This document shows positions 32,738 through 40,696 of a stretch of DNA of 64,000 nucleotides, one piece after another. Source of the DNA: CAYMNU01 sp964391885 (lineage in GTDB: Archaea > Altiarchaeota > Altiarchaeia > JAFGQM01); assembly GCA_964391885.1 (NCBI GenBank), contig CAYMNU010000075.1, positions 7,650-71,649 of the forward strand, given 5' to 3'. The translations under genes were made by a program, and so were the position numbers. Below the pieces are notes generated by a model that ran no database searches, had not been told where the DNA came from, and worked only from the letters and a program-made list of their open reading frames with translations. Every line of letters starts with the position of its first letter. Within the stretch, counting starts at the first letter, position 1.

Positions 32738-35299
32738 ATGAAAGCATATGCAATCGCAGTTATTCTCGCTATCCTCCTTTTCATACTTCCTGTATCCTCA
32801 GAAGATGTAACTGTAGACTATATCGCTGCTATCCATCAGTATTTCAAGGCCCCTGGTGAATTAATCCCTGTTGGCGCAACGCTAGATGCAATAAACAGGG
32901 CATGGAACAATGGATTCAATCTTTCCGAGGCGTTTGACTATGCTGGCACGACGCTGTATTGCCCTGTCGAGTTCCCAATATCCTGCGAATCTTCTGATGG
33001 AAGTTACATGCTGACAAAACATTCCTGGAAAAGCGGATGCAGGGGCTATTCTAAGGATTGCTGCGAGCCCGAAGAGTTAAGCTGCAGGGTCATCATGATG
33101 GCAGACGACAGCGCCCTGCAATATGATATAGAATTTAGGGACAATAGAATATTATGCCTAGAAAATGATTGCGTGCCACAGGGCGGCTGCATAGCAGATG
33201 CAGAATGCAGTAGATTTATCACATGTCCTATGTTCCCCGGCGATGCGCCCACCGCAATGTGCGACACAGCTTTGGGCGTATGCTATTGCGGAGGCGGAAG
33301 CTGCGGCGACGGGATATGTACCTATTGGGAGGCTACCCGCCAGACATGCCCTACAGACTGCGGCGAAATGGGCCTGGACAGCGACGGGGACGGCTTGAGC
33401 GACTGGGACGAGGTAAACATATATGGCACAGACCCCTTTAATCCTGACAGCGACGGCGACGGTTGGAGCGACTGGCATGAGGTAATGATAGGCACAGACC
33501 CTTTGAATCCTGACACCGATGGGGGAGGCCAGTGCGACGGCCCGAACGCGGTTCCAGGTGTATGCAGGGCAGGACCCGACCCATGCCCCTTCGATTCAAG
33601 CAATACCTGCTATGCCGGCGTCGGCCCCGGGCAGAGCCCCCTACATGTTGACTTCGACGGCGATGGAACTGCAAACTACTTTGATACTTGCCCGACAGAT
33701 CCTTTAAACAAATGTGAACCCGGAAATGACCCGGATATTTCTGTGGCTATTGGCGGGCTTCCGCAAGACTGGATTCGCACATATGGCGTAGTAGACCCTG
33801 ACGCGGATTCAAGCAATAGTGGTCTCACCAATATGGAAGAATACTTGCATGGATTCAATCCACTCCTCGAAGACAGCAGCGGTAACGGCCTGCCTGACTA
33901 CTGGGAGGCCCAATACGGGGTCAGCGACCCGGACGGCGACCCGGACGGCGACGGCCTTACAAACATACGGGAATATTATCTCGGCACAGACCCCCTTAAT
34001 CCCGACACCCTGGGCAATGGCATACTAGACGGCGACGAGTATTTTGTTCCCACCGAGAACGCCACGATAATAGTAGAGCTTATAGCTATAGATCCTCAGG
34101 ATTCCAATCCTGCTGACGGAATTTATATGCTCGAATACGGAGACACCTTGAAACGAATAGCGATAGAGGCGAAGTATTCCGACGGTGTTAGTTTAGTGAG
34201 GCCATTAGTACTTGGCCAGCTCTCAGTACAGCAAGACAACAAAAAGATTCTTTTGGATTTTGAGAGGGCTTCACCCACCGCATTCGTTTCCAAGCCGTAT
34301 TATGATATTCTAAAGAAAAACGATGAAGGGCCCCATATAAGCATGGAGCTATCCGTAATCGATTTGTACAATGAAAAAAGAGGCGAACTCCACACAAGAT
34401 TTTTTATACTGAACATCGATGACAAAGAATTTAGAATCGAAGTCAATTCACCGGCGGGCGAATACGCATACGGCCAAACACTAGAGTTTGATCTAAGCGT
34501 GCACGGGGCAAAAGACATTAGCTCGGTTCGAACTGAAGTCTTTGTAGAAGAGACAAATAGGTCATTCCTCCTTTCTCATGCCTTCGATTCCCTGAAGGGG
34601 GCCTACCAAATCAACGCCAATGACGCGAGCCCATTATTCTTTCTGGTCCATTCTTCCATAATGAAAGACGAACGATATGATTCCATAAGGCGCATAAGGG
34701 TAGACATATCCCCTATATTGAAAATAGAATACCTCGAAGGGCAGTCGACACCCGACTACCACAGTTTTGATATAACCTATCCAAACGGCGAAAAACATGC
34801 GGAAAAGCAATTATATGGGGCAGTAAATGGCGAACCGGTTTTGTTTTCAAAGAGCCCAATGGGTTTTTACGAAGCCGAATTCGACGCCATGCCCCAAGAA
34901 GACACCTTCATAGAGCTGAACGACAGCTTCGGCAACCTAGGCCGGACAAGGATAGCTTCTGGCGTCATAAGGATCGACATAGGCATTGGCGACTCTGTCT
35001 GGCTAATCCTTTTTGCCGTTATCGCCATAATCCCGGCCCTGGCAGCCTATCGCATTATCTGGGAACGAAAGAAGAAGAAGGGCATGAAAAAATCAGATGA
35101 AAAGAAACTGATTAAAAGAAAGTCCCGCCTCGAAGACCTTATCAAAGACACTAAAACAAGGTATTACAAGAAAACACTATCTCAGGAATACGCATCCCAA
35201 AAAATCGCAGAATATGAAGAGGAACTAAAGCTCATAGAGGATGATCTCGCCACGTTCTCTACTGTAACCAAGAAGCACACAAAGCACCACCAAGATTAG
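32738..35299 (+). CDS. Large cell-surface protein with TSP3/dockerin-like repeats (paralogue B)
   Basis: 853 residues: signal peptide (IAVILAILLFILPVSS), a Cys-rich domain, a GSCGDGICTYWEATRQTC knot, Asp-rich calcium-type repeats (DSDGDGLSDWDEVNIYGTDP and following), Ig-like domains, one membrane helix (VWLILFAVIAIIPALAAY) and a basic cytoplasmic coiled coil (LIKDTKTRYYKKTLSQEYAS). It matches paralogue A in domain order and in the shared CDGPNAVPGVCRAGPDPC motif, but the flanks are diverged. It probably forms a surface or adhesion structure with A. Confidence 0.85.
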   Translation: MKAYAIAVILAILLFILPVSSEDVTVDYIAAIHQYFKAPGELIPVGATLDAINRAWNNGFNLSEAFDYAGTTLYCPVEFPISCESSDGSYMLTKHSWKSGCRGYSKDCCEPEELSCRVIMMADDSALQYDIEFRDNRILCLENDCVPQGGCIADAECSRFITCPMFPGDAPTAMCDTALGVCYCGGGSCGDGICTYWEATRQTCPTDCGEMGLDSDGDGLSDWDEVNIYGTDPFNPDSDGDGWSDWHEVMIGTDPLNPDTDGGGQCDGPNAVPGVCRAGPDPCPFDSSNTCYAGVGPGQSPLHVDFDGDGTANYFDTCPTDPLNKCEPGNDPDISVAIGGLPQDWIRTYGVVDPDADSSNSGLTNMEEYLHGFNPLLEDSSGNGLPDYWEAQYGVSDPDGDPDGDGLTNIREYYLGTDPLNPDTLGNGILDGDEYFVPTENATIIVELIAIDPQDSNPADGIYMLEYGDTLKRIAIEAKYSDGVSLVRPLVLGQLSVQQDNKKILLDFERASPTAFVSKPYYDILKKNDEGPHISMELSVIDLYNEKRGELHTRFFILNIDDKEFRIEVNSPAGEYAYGQTLEFDLSVHGAKDISSVRTEVFVEETNRSFLLSHAFDSLKGAYQINANDASPLFFLVHSSIMKDERYDSIRRIRVDISPILKIEYLEGQSTPDYHSFDITYPNGEKHAEKQLYGAVNGEPVLFSKSPMGFYEAEFDAMPQEDTFIELNDSFGNLGRTRIASGVIRIDIGIGDSVWLILFAVIAIIPALAAYRIIWERKKKKGMKKSDEKKLIKRKSRLEDLIKDTKTRYYKKTLSQEYASQKIAEYEEELKLIEDDLATFSTVTKKHTKHHQD
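33872..34038 (+). repeat. Near-identical block shared with 30480-30646
   Basis: 166 of 167 nt match the block in paralogue A (offset 3392 nt). It covers the last calcium-type repeats of paralogue B. Confidence 0.9.
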
Positions 35300-35356
35300 A
35301 TTAATTACTCTAAATAATATTTAAGGCTAAAGGGTGATTAATATGCCCTTTGAAAT

Positions 35357-35512
35357 ATGCAAATGGAAATAGTGAAAGGCTGCCCGAAGTTTCTCAGGAA
35401 CGGCCCCTGTGGCGGTTACAAAAAAGGTACATGCGAGGTTTATCCTGACAAGAAGTGCGTATTTGTCGCAGTTTGGGAGAAAAATCCAGAGGCGTTAAGG
35501 AGGGAAATATGA
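35357..35512 (+). CDS. MTHFR C-terminal-domain-like protein (MetV-like)
   Basis: 51 residues from ATG 35357 (a second in-frame ATG at 35363 is also possible). GCPKFLRNGPCGGYKKGTCE and PDKKCVFVAVWEKNP match the small Cys-rich domain found at the C-terminus of some methylenetetrahydrofolate reductases and as part of MetV in acetogens. The four Cys may bind Zn or an Fe-S cluster. The stop codon overlaps the metF start (ATGA), which is itself preceded by a strong GGAGG, so the two are coupled and probably form one enzyme complex. Confidence 0.8.
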   Translation: MQMEIVKGCPKFLRNGPCGGYKKGTCEVYPDKKCVFVAVWEKNPEALRREI

Positions 35513-36309
35513 GCTTTATTGAAAAACTGGGGGGGACATTCGTCATCACGGCTGAGGTCGAGCCGAAGCCTGCAGTAAGTGACTCTTTTTTGAAAAAGGC
35601 GGAAGCGTTCAGGCCATACGCCGATGCAATCAACGTTATCGACTCTCCTCTGGGAGAGCCTCAGGTGTCCTCCCTCGCTGCGAGCCTACTCCTTAAACAA
35701 CATGGATGTGAACCCATACTGCAAATGTGCGCCCGCGACAGGAACAGGACTGCGATAATCAACGACCTTCTCGGAGCAAAGCTGCTAGGCATAGAAAATG
35801 TGCTGGCTATAACAGGGGATTATCCAAATACATCCAAGCCGGTTTATGAGTATGATTCAGTCAGCCTGCTCAGGCTCATCAAGAAAGAGATGCCTGCGAC
35901 GTACAAAGGCTTTTCCATGAATGGTGGCGCAGCCTATAATCCAATGGCTGAGCCGGAAGGCCCTGAACTGATAAAGCTGGAGAAGAAGCTAAAGTATGCA
36001 GATTTCATCCAGACTCAGATGGTCTTTGATTTCAAGCAGCTAGATAATAGTTTGTCCAGGAAGCACAAGAAGAAGATACTGGTCGGCATCCTCCCCCTAC
36101 TTCCTAGCTATGCAGAATATTTCAACAAGAATATACCCGGAGTTGCAGTTTCCGAAAAAGTGGCGAAATCGATAAAGTCAAGCGATGATGGCGTCAAGCT
36201 CGCCAATGACATTGCATTACAGGCCAAAGCAGAAGGGTTTGCAGGCATACACCTCATGGTCTTCAAGCTGGAAGACAGGATAGGGGAAATCCTGAAGGGC
36301 GTTATATGA
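35509..36309 (+). CDS. metF: Methylenetetrahydrofolate/methanopterin reductase, MetF family
   Basis: 266 residues from ATG 35509 (GGAGG Shine-Dalgarno at 35499-35503). The TIM-barrel landmarks FVITAEVEPKPAVSDS, DAINVIDSPLGEPQVSS, PILQMCARDRNR, LAITGDYPN and FIQTQMVFDF are typical of MetF. It reduces the methylene-C1 carrier to the methyl form using FAD. The small MetV-like partner upstream suggests a MetVF-type enzyme that may take electrons from ferredoxin rather than NAD(P)H. Whether the carrier is H4folate or H4MPT is not known; neighbouring MtdB and Fae favour H4MPT. Confidence 0.88.
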   Translation: MSFIEKLGGTFVITAEVEPKPAVSDSFLKKAEAFRPYADAINVIDSPLGEPQVSSLAASLLLKQHGCEPILQMCARDRNRTAIINDLLGAKLLGIENVLAITGDYPNTSKPVYEYDSVSLLRLIKKEMPATYKGFSMNGGAAYNPMAEPEGPELIKLEKKLKYADFIQTQMVFDFKQLDNSLSRKHKKKILVGILPLLPSYAEYFNKNIPGVAVSEKVAKSIKSSDDGVKLANDIALQAKAEGFAGIHLMVFKLEDRIGEILKGVI

Positions 36310-36331
36310 TTTATACCACCTAGTATCTATT

Positions 36332-37183
36332 CTATTTCAGCAAGTCCCTGGCAAGCGCCAAAGCACCGTTATAGTCATAAAATCGAGGTTCTTCAAGTGC
36401 CTTTATAAGCATGCTGCGCTCAACTTGGTTCTTCAAGTCGCCTATCGCCGAGGATCCGAGCCTCTTTATGCCTCCAATTTCTTCTCCATCCATCCCCGGT
36501 TTCATATCCTCTATTCCATAGGGCTGTACTGCATTAACGTCCGCGGCTATTTCCGGCTTGATCTTGCCCAGCGATTCGGCATCGAGCAGCTGAGTGCCCA
36601 ACGCGCCGGTGGAGAGTATGACATGGGCGTCTTTGCATGCATCACATCTTTCCTCGATAGTGCCTCCCTGAAGTCCGCGCAGCTTTCTTACATCATCCGA
36701 GAGCTTATGGGCGATTTTTTGTGCCTTATCCCCTCGTCTGGATGTGATAGTAACACTTGCTCCCAGATTCCTTAACAGCAAAGCCGATATCTGGCCTATG
36801 GGACCAGTGCCTGCCAGCACTGTCACGCTCTTTCCACGCAGGTTTCCTGAAATCTCCTCAATCTTCGCGACTGCGGCAGCAGCTGTCGTGCATGCTCCGT
36901 TGGGATCCCAGATTGCAGACATTTGCAAAGGGGGGCGCAACAATCTTTTCAGCTTCTGGAATACCCTTTCAGATTCTTCAAGGCCGCCGCCCACCATGAT
37001 TACTGTATTCCTCCTGCCCTCCGGAGTCCTCGCGAAGACTACGTTGTGTATTATGCCTTCAACACTTTCTTCAGTAACCGATGCATACGGGATTACCGCG
37101 TCATAATCCGCATCCAGGGCTAAAAGCAGGTCGAAGGGATTGGCAATCTTGTCTGTGTCCAGATATAGAAGCGCCTTCTTCAT
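36332..37183 (-). CDS. mtdB: NAD(P)-dependent methylene-tetrahydromethanopterin dehydrogenase
   Basis: 283 residues of the MtdA/MtdB family: an N-terminal substrate domain (ALLYLDTDKIANPFDLLLAL, IIHNVVFARTPEGRR) and a Rossmann domain (VTVLAGTGPIGQISALLLRN, TITSRR). The Arg pair after the second strand suggests NADP. It oxidises methylene-H4MPT to methenyl-H4MPT. Its start overlaps the fae-hps stop by 4 bp, so formaldehyde captured by Fae can pass directly to this enzyme. Confidence 0.88.
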   Translation of the reverse strand: MKKALLYLDTDKIANPFDLLLALDADYDAVIPYASVTEESVEGIIHNVVFARTPEGRRNTVIMVGGGLEESERVFQKLKRLLRPPLQMSAIWDPNGACTTAAAAVAKIEEISGNLRGKSVTVLAGTGPIGQISALLLRNLGASVTITSRRGDKAQKIAHKLSDDVRKLRGLQGGTIEERCDACKDAHVILSTGALGTQLLDAESLGKIKPEIAADVNAVQPYGIEDMKPGMDGEEIGGIKRLGSSAIGDLKNQVERSMLIKALEEPRFYDYNGALALARDLLK

Positions 37184-38382
37184 TCCACATGCGTCCTGTA
37201 CAAATCGGTGTCTTCTCCCAGAAGCGACAAAAAGTCTCTTGCAGACCTCTCGATGTCTTTGGACTGCGTTATGTAGCGACCTACAATGAGTATGTCCGCA
37301 CCGTTTATGAGCGCCTGCTTCGCGGTCTTCGGTTTTATGCCGCCCGCCACAGCGAAGAGTATCTTATCGGATATGCTGGCTTTAATCTCTTTTATGAGCT
37401 TCCAGCGGCTATCCTCAGCTTGGTCTTCCTTGCCCATTCCCGCATCCACATTTCTGTGCAGTATAACTACATCCGGGTTCTCCTTAATACCGGTTAGAAC
37501 GCCTTTTGGGTCTGCTACGTTCATCATGTCCACATAAGCGTAGATGCCAAGGCGGTGCGCTTCGTATATGACGCTTTCCACAGTTTCCTTGGCAGCAAGG
37601 CCTGAGACGACCACAGCGTCAGCGCCCTGGTTATAGGCTTGGTCCACTTCCACCTTGCCGACATCCAGAGTCTTTAAGTCCGCAATCAGGAAGCAGCTTC
37701 CCCTTGCCTCTTTGATTTCTTTAAGGCCTCTCACGCCCCATTCCTTGATGAAGGGGGTGCCCGCTTCCAAGATCACCATGTCGTTATGGGGTATCTCTTT
37801 AACCACTCTTTTTATGGTATCGATGCTCGTTATGTCCAGTGCAACCTGCAGGTAAGGGGGCCTCCATAATTTTTCCATCTTGACTCCGGCTATGGCGTGG
37901 GTTGCCCTGTCCTTTTCAAAGTTTATCTTCTTGAGGTCCGGGTATCCGGTTATGGCGCGCTTTATAGAAAGCTTTGTCGCAGAATAATTGTACCTGTAAA
38001 TCCTCTCATAGTCCGAGGCTTCGGGATGTATGAATACAGATGCCAGGATTACATAGTCTTCGGCGTATTCTTCAGGGATTACTCCCTCCTGAAGCGAGTC
38101 TGCCACAGCCTTTGCGACTGCTGCCTGGGCCGGGCCGAAAATCTTCCCTGCATCATCCAGGTTCTTTACAGTGACTTTTGGTATTATGAGTGTCGCGGGC
38201 TTTGGTATGAGGTTTGGCCGTATCACGCCAAGAAGCGGAGTGTGGCCTTGTGAAAGCTGTGTCAGGCCGTTAAGGAAGGCATTGCCTACCGGGCCGTTCT
38301 TCTTTCCTACAATAAGGTCTATGTGCGCTACCTCGTTGCCTTCTCCTACCAATGCCTCACCTATCATAAAGTCGTCATCCAT
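37180..38382 (-). CDS. fae-hps: Bifunctional formaldehyde-activating enzyme / hexulose-6-phosphate synthase
   Basis: 400 residues. N-terminal Fae domain (MIGEALVGEGNEVAHIDLIV, VGNAFLNGLTQLSQGHTPLL), C-terminal Hps domain (LQVALDITSIDTIKRVVKEI, FLIADLKTLDVG, GADAVVVSGLA, GGIKPKTAKQALINGAD). This fusion is typical of archaea and interconverts hexulose-6-P with ribulose-5-P plus formaldehyde, and attaches formaldehyde to H4MPT. In non-methylotrophic archaea it supplies pentose phosphate. Neighbouring riboflavin genes need ribulose-5-P. The isomerase PHI is not in the window. Confidence 0.93.
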   Translation of the reverse strand: MDDDFMIGEALVGEGNEVAHIDLIVGKKNGPVGNAFLNGLTQLSQGHTPLLGVIRPNLIPKPATLIIPKVTVKNLDDAGKIFGPAQAAVAKAVADSLQEGVIPEEYAEDYVILASVFIHPEASDYERIYRYNYSATKLSIKRAITGYPDLKKINFEKDRATHAIAGVKMEKLWRPPYLQVALDITSIDTIKRVVKEIPHNDMVILEAGTPFIKEWGVRGLKEIKEARGSCFLIADLKTLDVGKVEVDQAYNQGADAVVVSGLAAKETVESVIYEAHRLGIYAYVDMMNVADPKGVLTGIKENPDVVILHRNVDAGMGKEDQAEDSRWKLIKEIKASISDKILFAVAGGIKPKTAKQALINGADILIVGRYITQSKDIERSARDFLSLLGEDTDLYRTHVE

Positions 38383-38414
38383 TTCTTCTCCGCTTAATTA
38401 AACCAAAAATTAAA

Positions 38415-38819
38415 CTAAATTTTCTTTGCCAGCTTAACGGCAGTCTCGACACCCCGTTTGGCATAGTCGTCGATGCGCTGCACAGCCTGCGCATGCGTCT
38501 GCCCCGGGCCGCTCACCCCCAGGCCGACAGGTTTTCCGGATTCGATTGACAAATCCATGAGCTTTCTTGCAAGCTGGCTTGCGATGACATCATCATGGCT
38601 GGTATCTCCCTCTATTATGGCGCCAAGGGCGACAACAGCATCAACGCCTTTCCTTGCAAGTGACTTTTTTACCATGAAGGGTATGTCATAAGCTCCGGGT
38701 ACTGCATCCACTTGTACTACCTTCGCCCCAAGCAGCTTTGCGTGCTCCTCAGCCCGCTTGAGCATCACGCCGGTGATGTCATAATTGAATTCAGAGACTA
38801 CTATCGCAAGATTTGTCAT
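38415..38819 (-). CDS. ribH: 6,7-dimethyl-8-ribityllumazine synthase
   Basis: 134 residues of archaeal-type lumazine synthase: IVVSEFNYDITGVMLKRAEE, VDAVPGAYDIPFM, ALGAIIEGDTSHDDVIA (catalytic His), GLGVSGPGQTHAQAVQRID. It joins 3,4-dihydroxybutanone-4-P (from RibBA) to the pyrimidine precursor. It is downstream of ribC and a small membrane protein and 32 bp before fae-hps, all on the same strand. Confidence 0.95.
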   Translation of the reverse strand: MTNLAIVVSEFNYDITGVMLKRAEEHAKLLGAKVVQVDAVPGAYDIPFMVKKSLARKGVDAVVALGAIIEGDTSHDDVIASQLARKLMDLSIESGKPVGLGVSGPGQTHAQAVQRIDDYAKRGVETAVKLAKKI

Positions 38820-38885
38820 TTTAGGAAACCCCTATATTTTGCTTATAGTGTAATTAAAATAAACTCCATATGGCCTACAGGAGGA

Positions 38886-39098
38886 TTACACGACGCCCTT
38901 CAAAGAGTTGTCGGTTAACCAGATAATTAAGAGCCCTATGATTATAGATGCCACGCCGCTTATGGTCTGGCTTTCCGGAAAGAGGTACCTGTCCATCAAA
39001 AGCCACACGCCCCTCCATATGGAAACCACCGCTATAGCAAATATTATAGCATCCACCTCTGAGCGGCTGAACCCGAGCCTGAAATATTTTTTATTCAT
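38886..39098 (-). CDS. Small two-helix membrane protein in the riboflavin cluster
   Basis: 70 residues: basic N-terminus (MNKKYFRLGFSRSEVD) and two membrane helices (IIFAIAVVSIWRGVWLLM; GVASIIIGLLIIWL). It lies between ribC (10 bp) and ribH (66 bp), so it is probably co-transcribed. A riboflavin or precursor transport role would be guesswork. Confidence 0.6.
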   Translation of the reverse strand: MNKKYFRLGFSRSEVDAIIFAIAVVSIWRGVWLLMDRYLFPESQTISGVASIIIGLLIIWLTDNSLKGVV

Positions 39099-39108
39099 GG
39101 TTTTGCAC

Positions 39109-39567
39109 CTATTCTATCCTGCCTGCGTTTTCTCTCCCCTGCCTGGCACCTGACGCGCGGCGCTTAGTTAACTCTTCCGGCTTTAAAACCATTTCCACGG
39201 CATTCCTCGCATGCTTGATTGCGCGGTTCTTGCAGATTTCTTTTAAGTCTTTCTCATCCCTGCCCTCATCCTCATGCACAAACACCTCGATTATGTGCTT
39301 ATTCGCCATGAGCTGTGCCTGCATGATCCCAAGGCTTGCCTCATGGGCGCACTGCTTGTCGATGATTTCCTTGCCGGGCATTCCGAGGGCCAGGCAGATA
39401 TCGCAGCCTTCTTCCAGCAGCTTCTTGCACTCCACAGCAAGGTCCTTGAAGCCCGGCACGGTCTTCTCAATGATTTGCACCTGCGGCCAGTTTTCCTGTA
39501 TCTCTTCGCGGGCGAAGCGTGCCATGTCCACGCGGGCGAAGGTCGTGTCGACGATTCCGAGTTTCAT
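39109..39567 (-). CDS. ribC: Archaeal-type riboflavin synthase
   Basis: 152 residues of the archaeal riboflavin synthase, unrelated to the bacterial trimer but related to lumazine synthase: KLGIVDTTFARVDMARFA, IEKTVPGFKDLAVECKKLLE, CDICLALGMPGKEIIDKQCA, HEASLGIMQAQLMANKHI. It dismutates two lumazines to riboflavin. It opens the ribC-ribH-fae-hps-mtdB block. An ATTAC-N7-GTAAT inverted repeat lies just upstream. Confidence 0.95.
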   Translation of the reverse strand: MKLGIVDTTFARVDMARFAREEIQENWPQVQIIEKTVPGFKDLAVECKKLLEEGCDICLALGMPGKEIIDKQCAHEASLGIMQAQLMANKHIIEVFVHEDEGRDEKDLKEICKNRAIKHARNAVEMVLKPEELTKRRASGARQGRENAGRIE

Positions 39568-39615
39568 ATTAGAATAAGCACTATCTTTGATTTTTTACAA
39601 ATAAAACCTTAATCC

Positions 39616-39632
39616 ATTACTTTAATTGTAAT
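39616..39632. promoter_or_regulatory. Inverted repeat upstream of ribC, possible operator
   Basis: ATTAC-7 nt-GTAAT at 39616-39632 sits about 50 nt before the ribC start, just upstream of a TTTTATTTG TATA-like element on the minus strand. A site overlapping the promoter could bind a riboflavin regulator. Five-bp arms are short, so this is tentative. Confidence 0.3.
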
Positions 39633-39784
39633 TCAGTCTTACTTCTCGGATTCCTATGCATTCTGCATTGAAAACCAGATTGAGTTAATAGTTTTTCCTC
39701 CGGCTCTTTTCCTGATGCCGGGGGTACTCCAGGCAATGCAATATTCTCCCGAAACTTTTTTTCCTTTTAAAGTATAAAATACCC

Positions 39785-40696
39785 ATGTCAAAGCCTGCCA
39801 AACCCAATATAAAGATAGTCCCATGGCACCATTCTTCATCAAGCATTTACCATAGGGACGTTTCCCGCATGATTTCCAGCATCCCAAAAAATAGGAGAGT
39901 GGTAATCGAAAACACGCCTGGCTATCTGGCAATGTGCAGAGAGGTCATGAGTGTGATACGCGGAGAGAAAGAAAGAGTCGGCAGCCTGCTGGGTGAAGGG
40001 ACTCTCGACCCCTTCGAGCGTGGTACCTACGACGAAGTGAGAAAAGCATCCCGAGCAGACATAGAGCGGGGCAAGGCGAAACTACCCTGGCACTACATTG
40101 AAATACTCCACGAAGCCGGAAAAAGGGATATAGAAGTCCTTCCTGTCGAAAGGCTTTCTGAGAGCTATAGAATGGGCAAGGTCTATGAAAAAATAAGGCG
40201 GATTAATGAGTTTCGCGGGAATCCAATTCGCCATGGTGCTCTTTTGGAAGAGCACGAAGCCAACCTCAAACGGGAATCCGCGATTGCCGACACCATCCGG
40301 GCACTCGCAGCCCGGGGGGTGAAAAAGAATGTCGTAGCCATAGTTGGGCTAGGCCATGCCGAGAATCTGGAAAGCGAGCTTAGGGCGAGAGGACTGAATG
40401 CAAGCTTAGACTTTAGCGCGTTTAGATACCCCAAACGAATTTCCCAATCTATGGATTTAATCAGCCAGGGTAGGGCGCTTTTGTCCCAGGCACAGGCAGC
40501 GCATAAATCTGGAGACAAGGAATCATCGGAAAGGCTCCAAGAGAGGGCAACTCTATTATTTAGGGCAGGCCGTGAAGCTATAGACGGACGAGTAAGCAGG
40601 GAAAATGCCTCTGCCCGGCGGAGAATAGTAAAGGAGCTCAAGAAAAATCAAGAGAGCAGGACTAAAAGAAAACAGGCTAAGCCAAGAAGGAAATAA
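39785..40696 (+). CDS. Basic protein, possible TraB/TIKI-like fold
   Basis: 303 residues. The N-terminal half has strand-like RVVIENTPGYLAMCREVMS. Near residue 185 a VVAIVGLGHAENLESELRA segment recalls the hydrophobic-strand-plus-Gly-His motif of TraB/TIKI-type proteins. The last 90 residues are helical and very basic (RRIVKELKKNQESRTKRKQA). Only the N-terminal fold guess is offered; the function is unknown. It converges on ribBA with no intergenic space. Confidence 0.5.
   Translation: MSKPAKPNIKIVPWHHSSSSIYHRDVSRMISSIPKNRRVVIENTPGYLAMCREVMSVIRGEKERVGSLLGEGTLDPFERGTYDEVRKASRADIERGKAKLPWHYIEILHEAGKRDIEVLPVERLSESYRMGKVYEKIRRINEFRGNPIRHGALLEEHEANLKRESAIADTIRALAARGVKKNVVAIVGLGHAENLESELRARGLNASLDFSAFRYPKRISQSMDLISQGRALLSQAQAAHKSGDKESSERLQERATLLFRAGREAIDGRVSRENASARRRIVKELKKNQESRTKRKQAKPRRK

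Noticed and set aside
39654..39932. Minus-strand ORF over the start of the basic gene at 39785
   Set aside because: It has no recognisable protein pattern. The plus-strand gene has a promoter-like TTTTAAAG element and a longer coherent reading.
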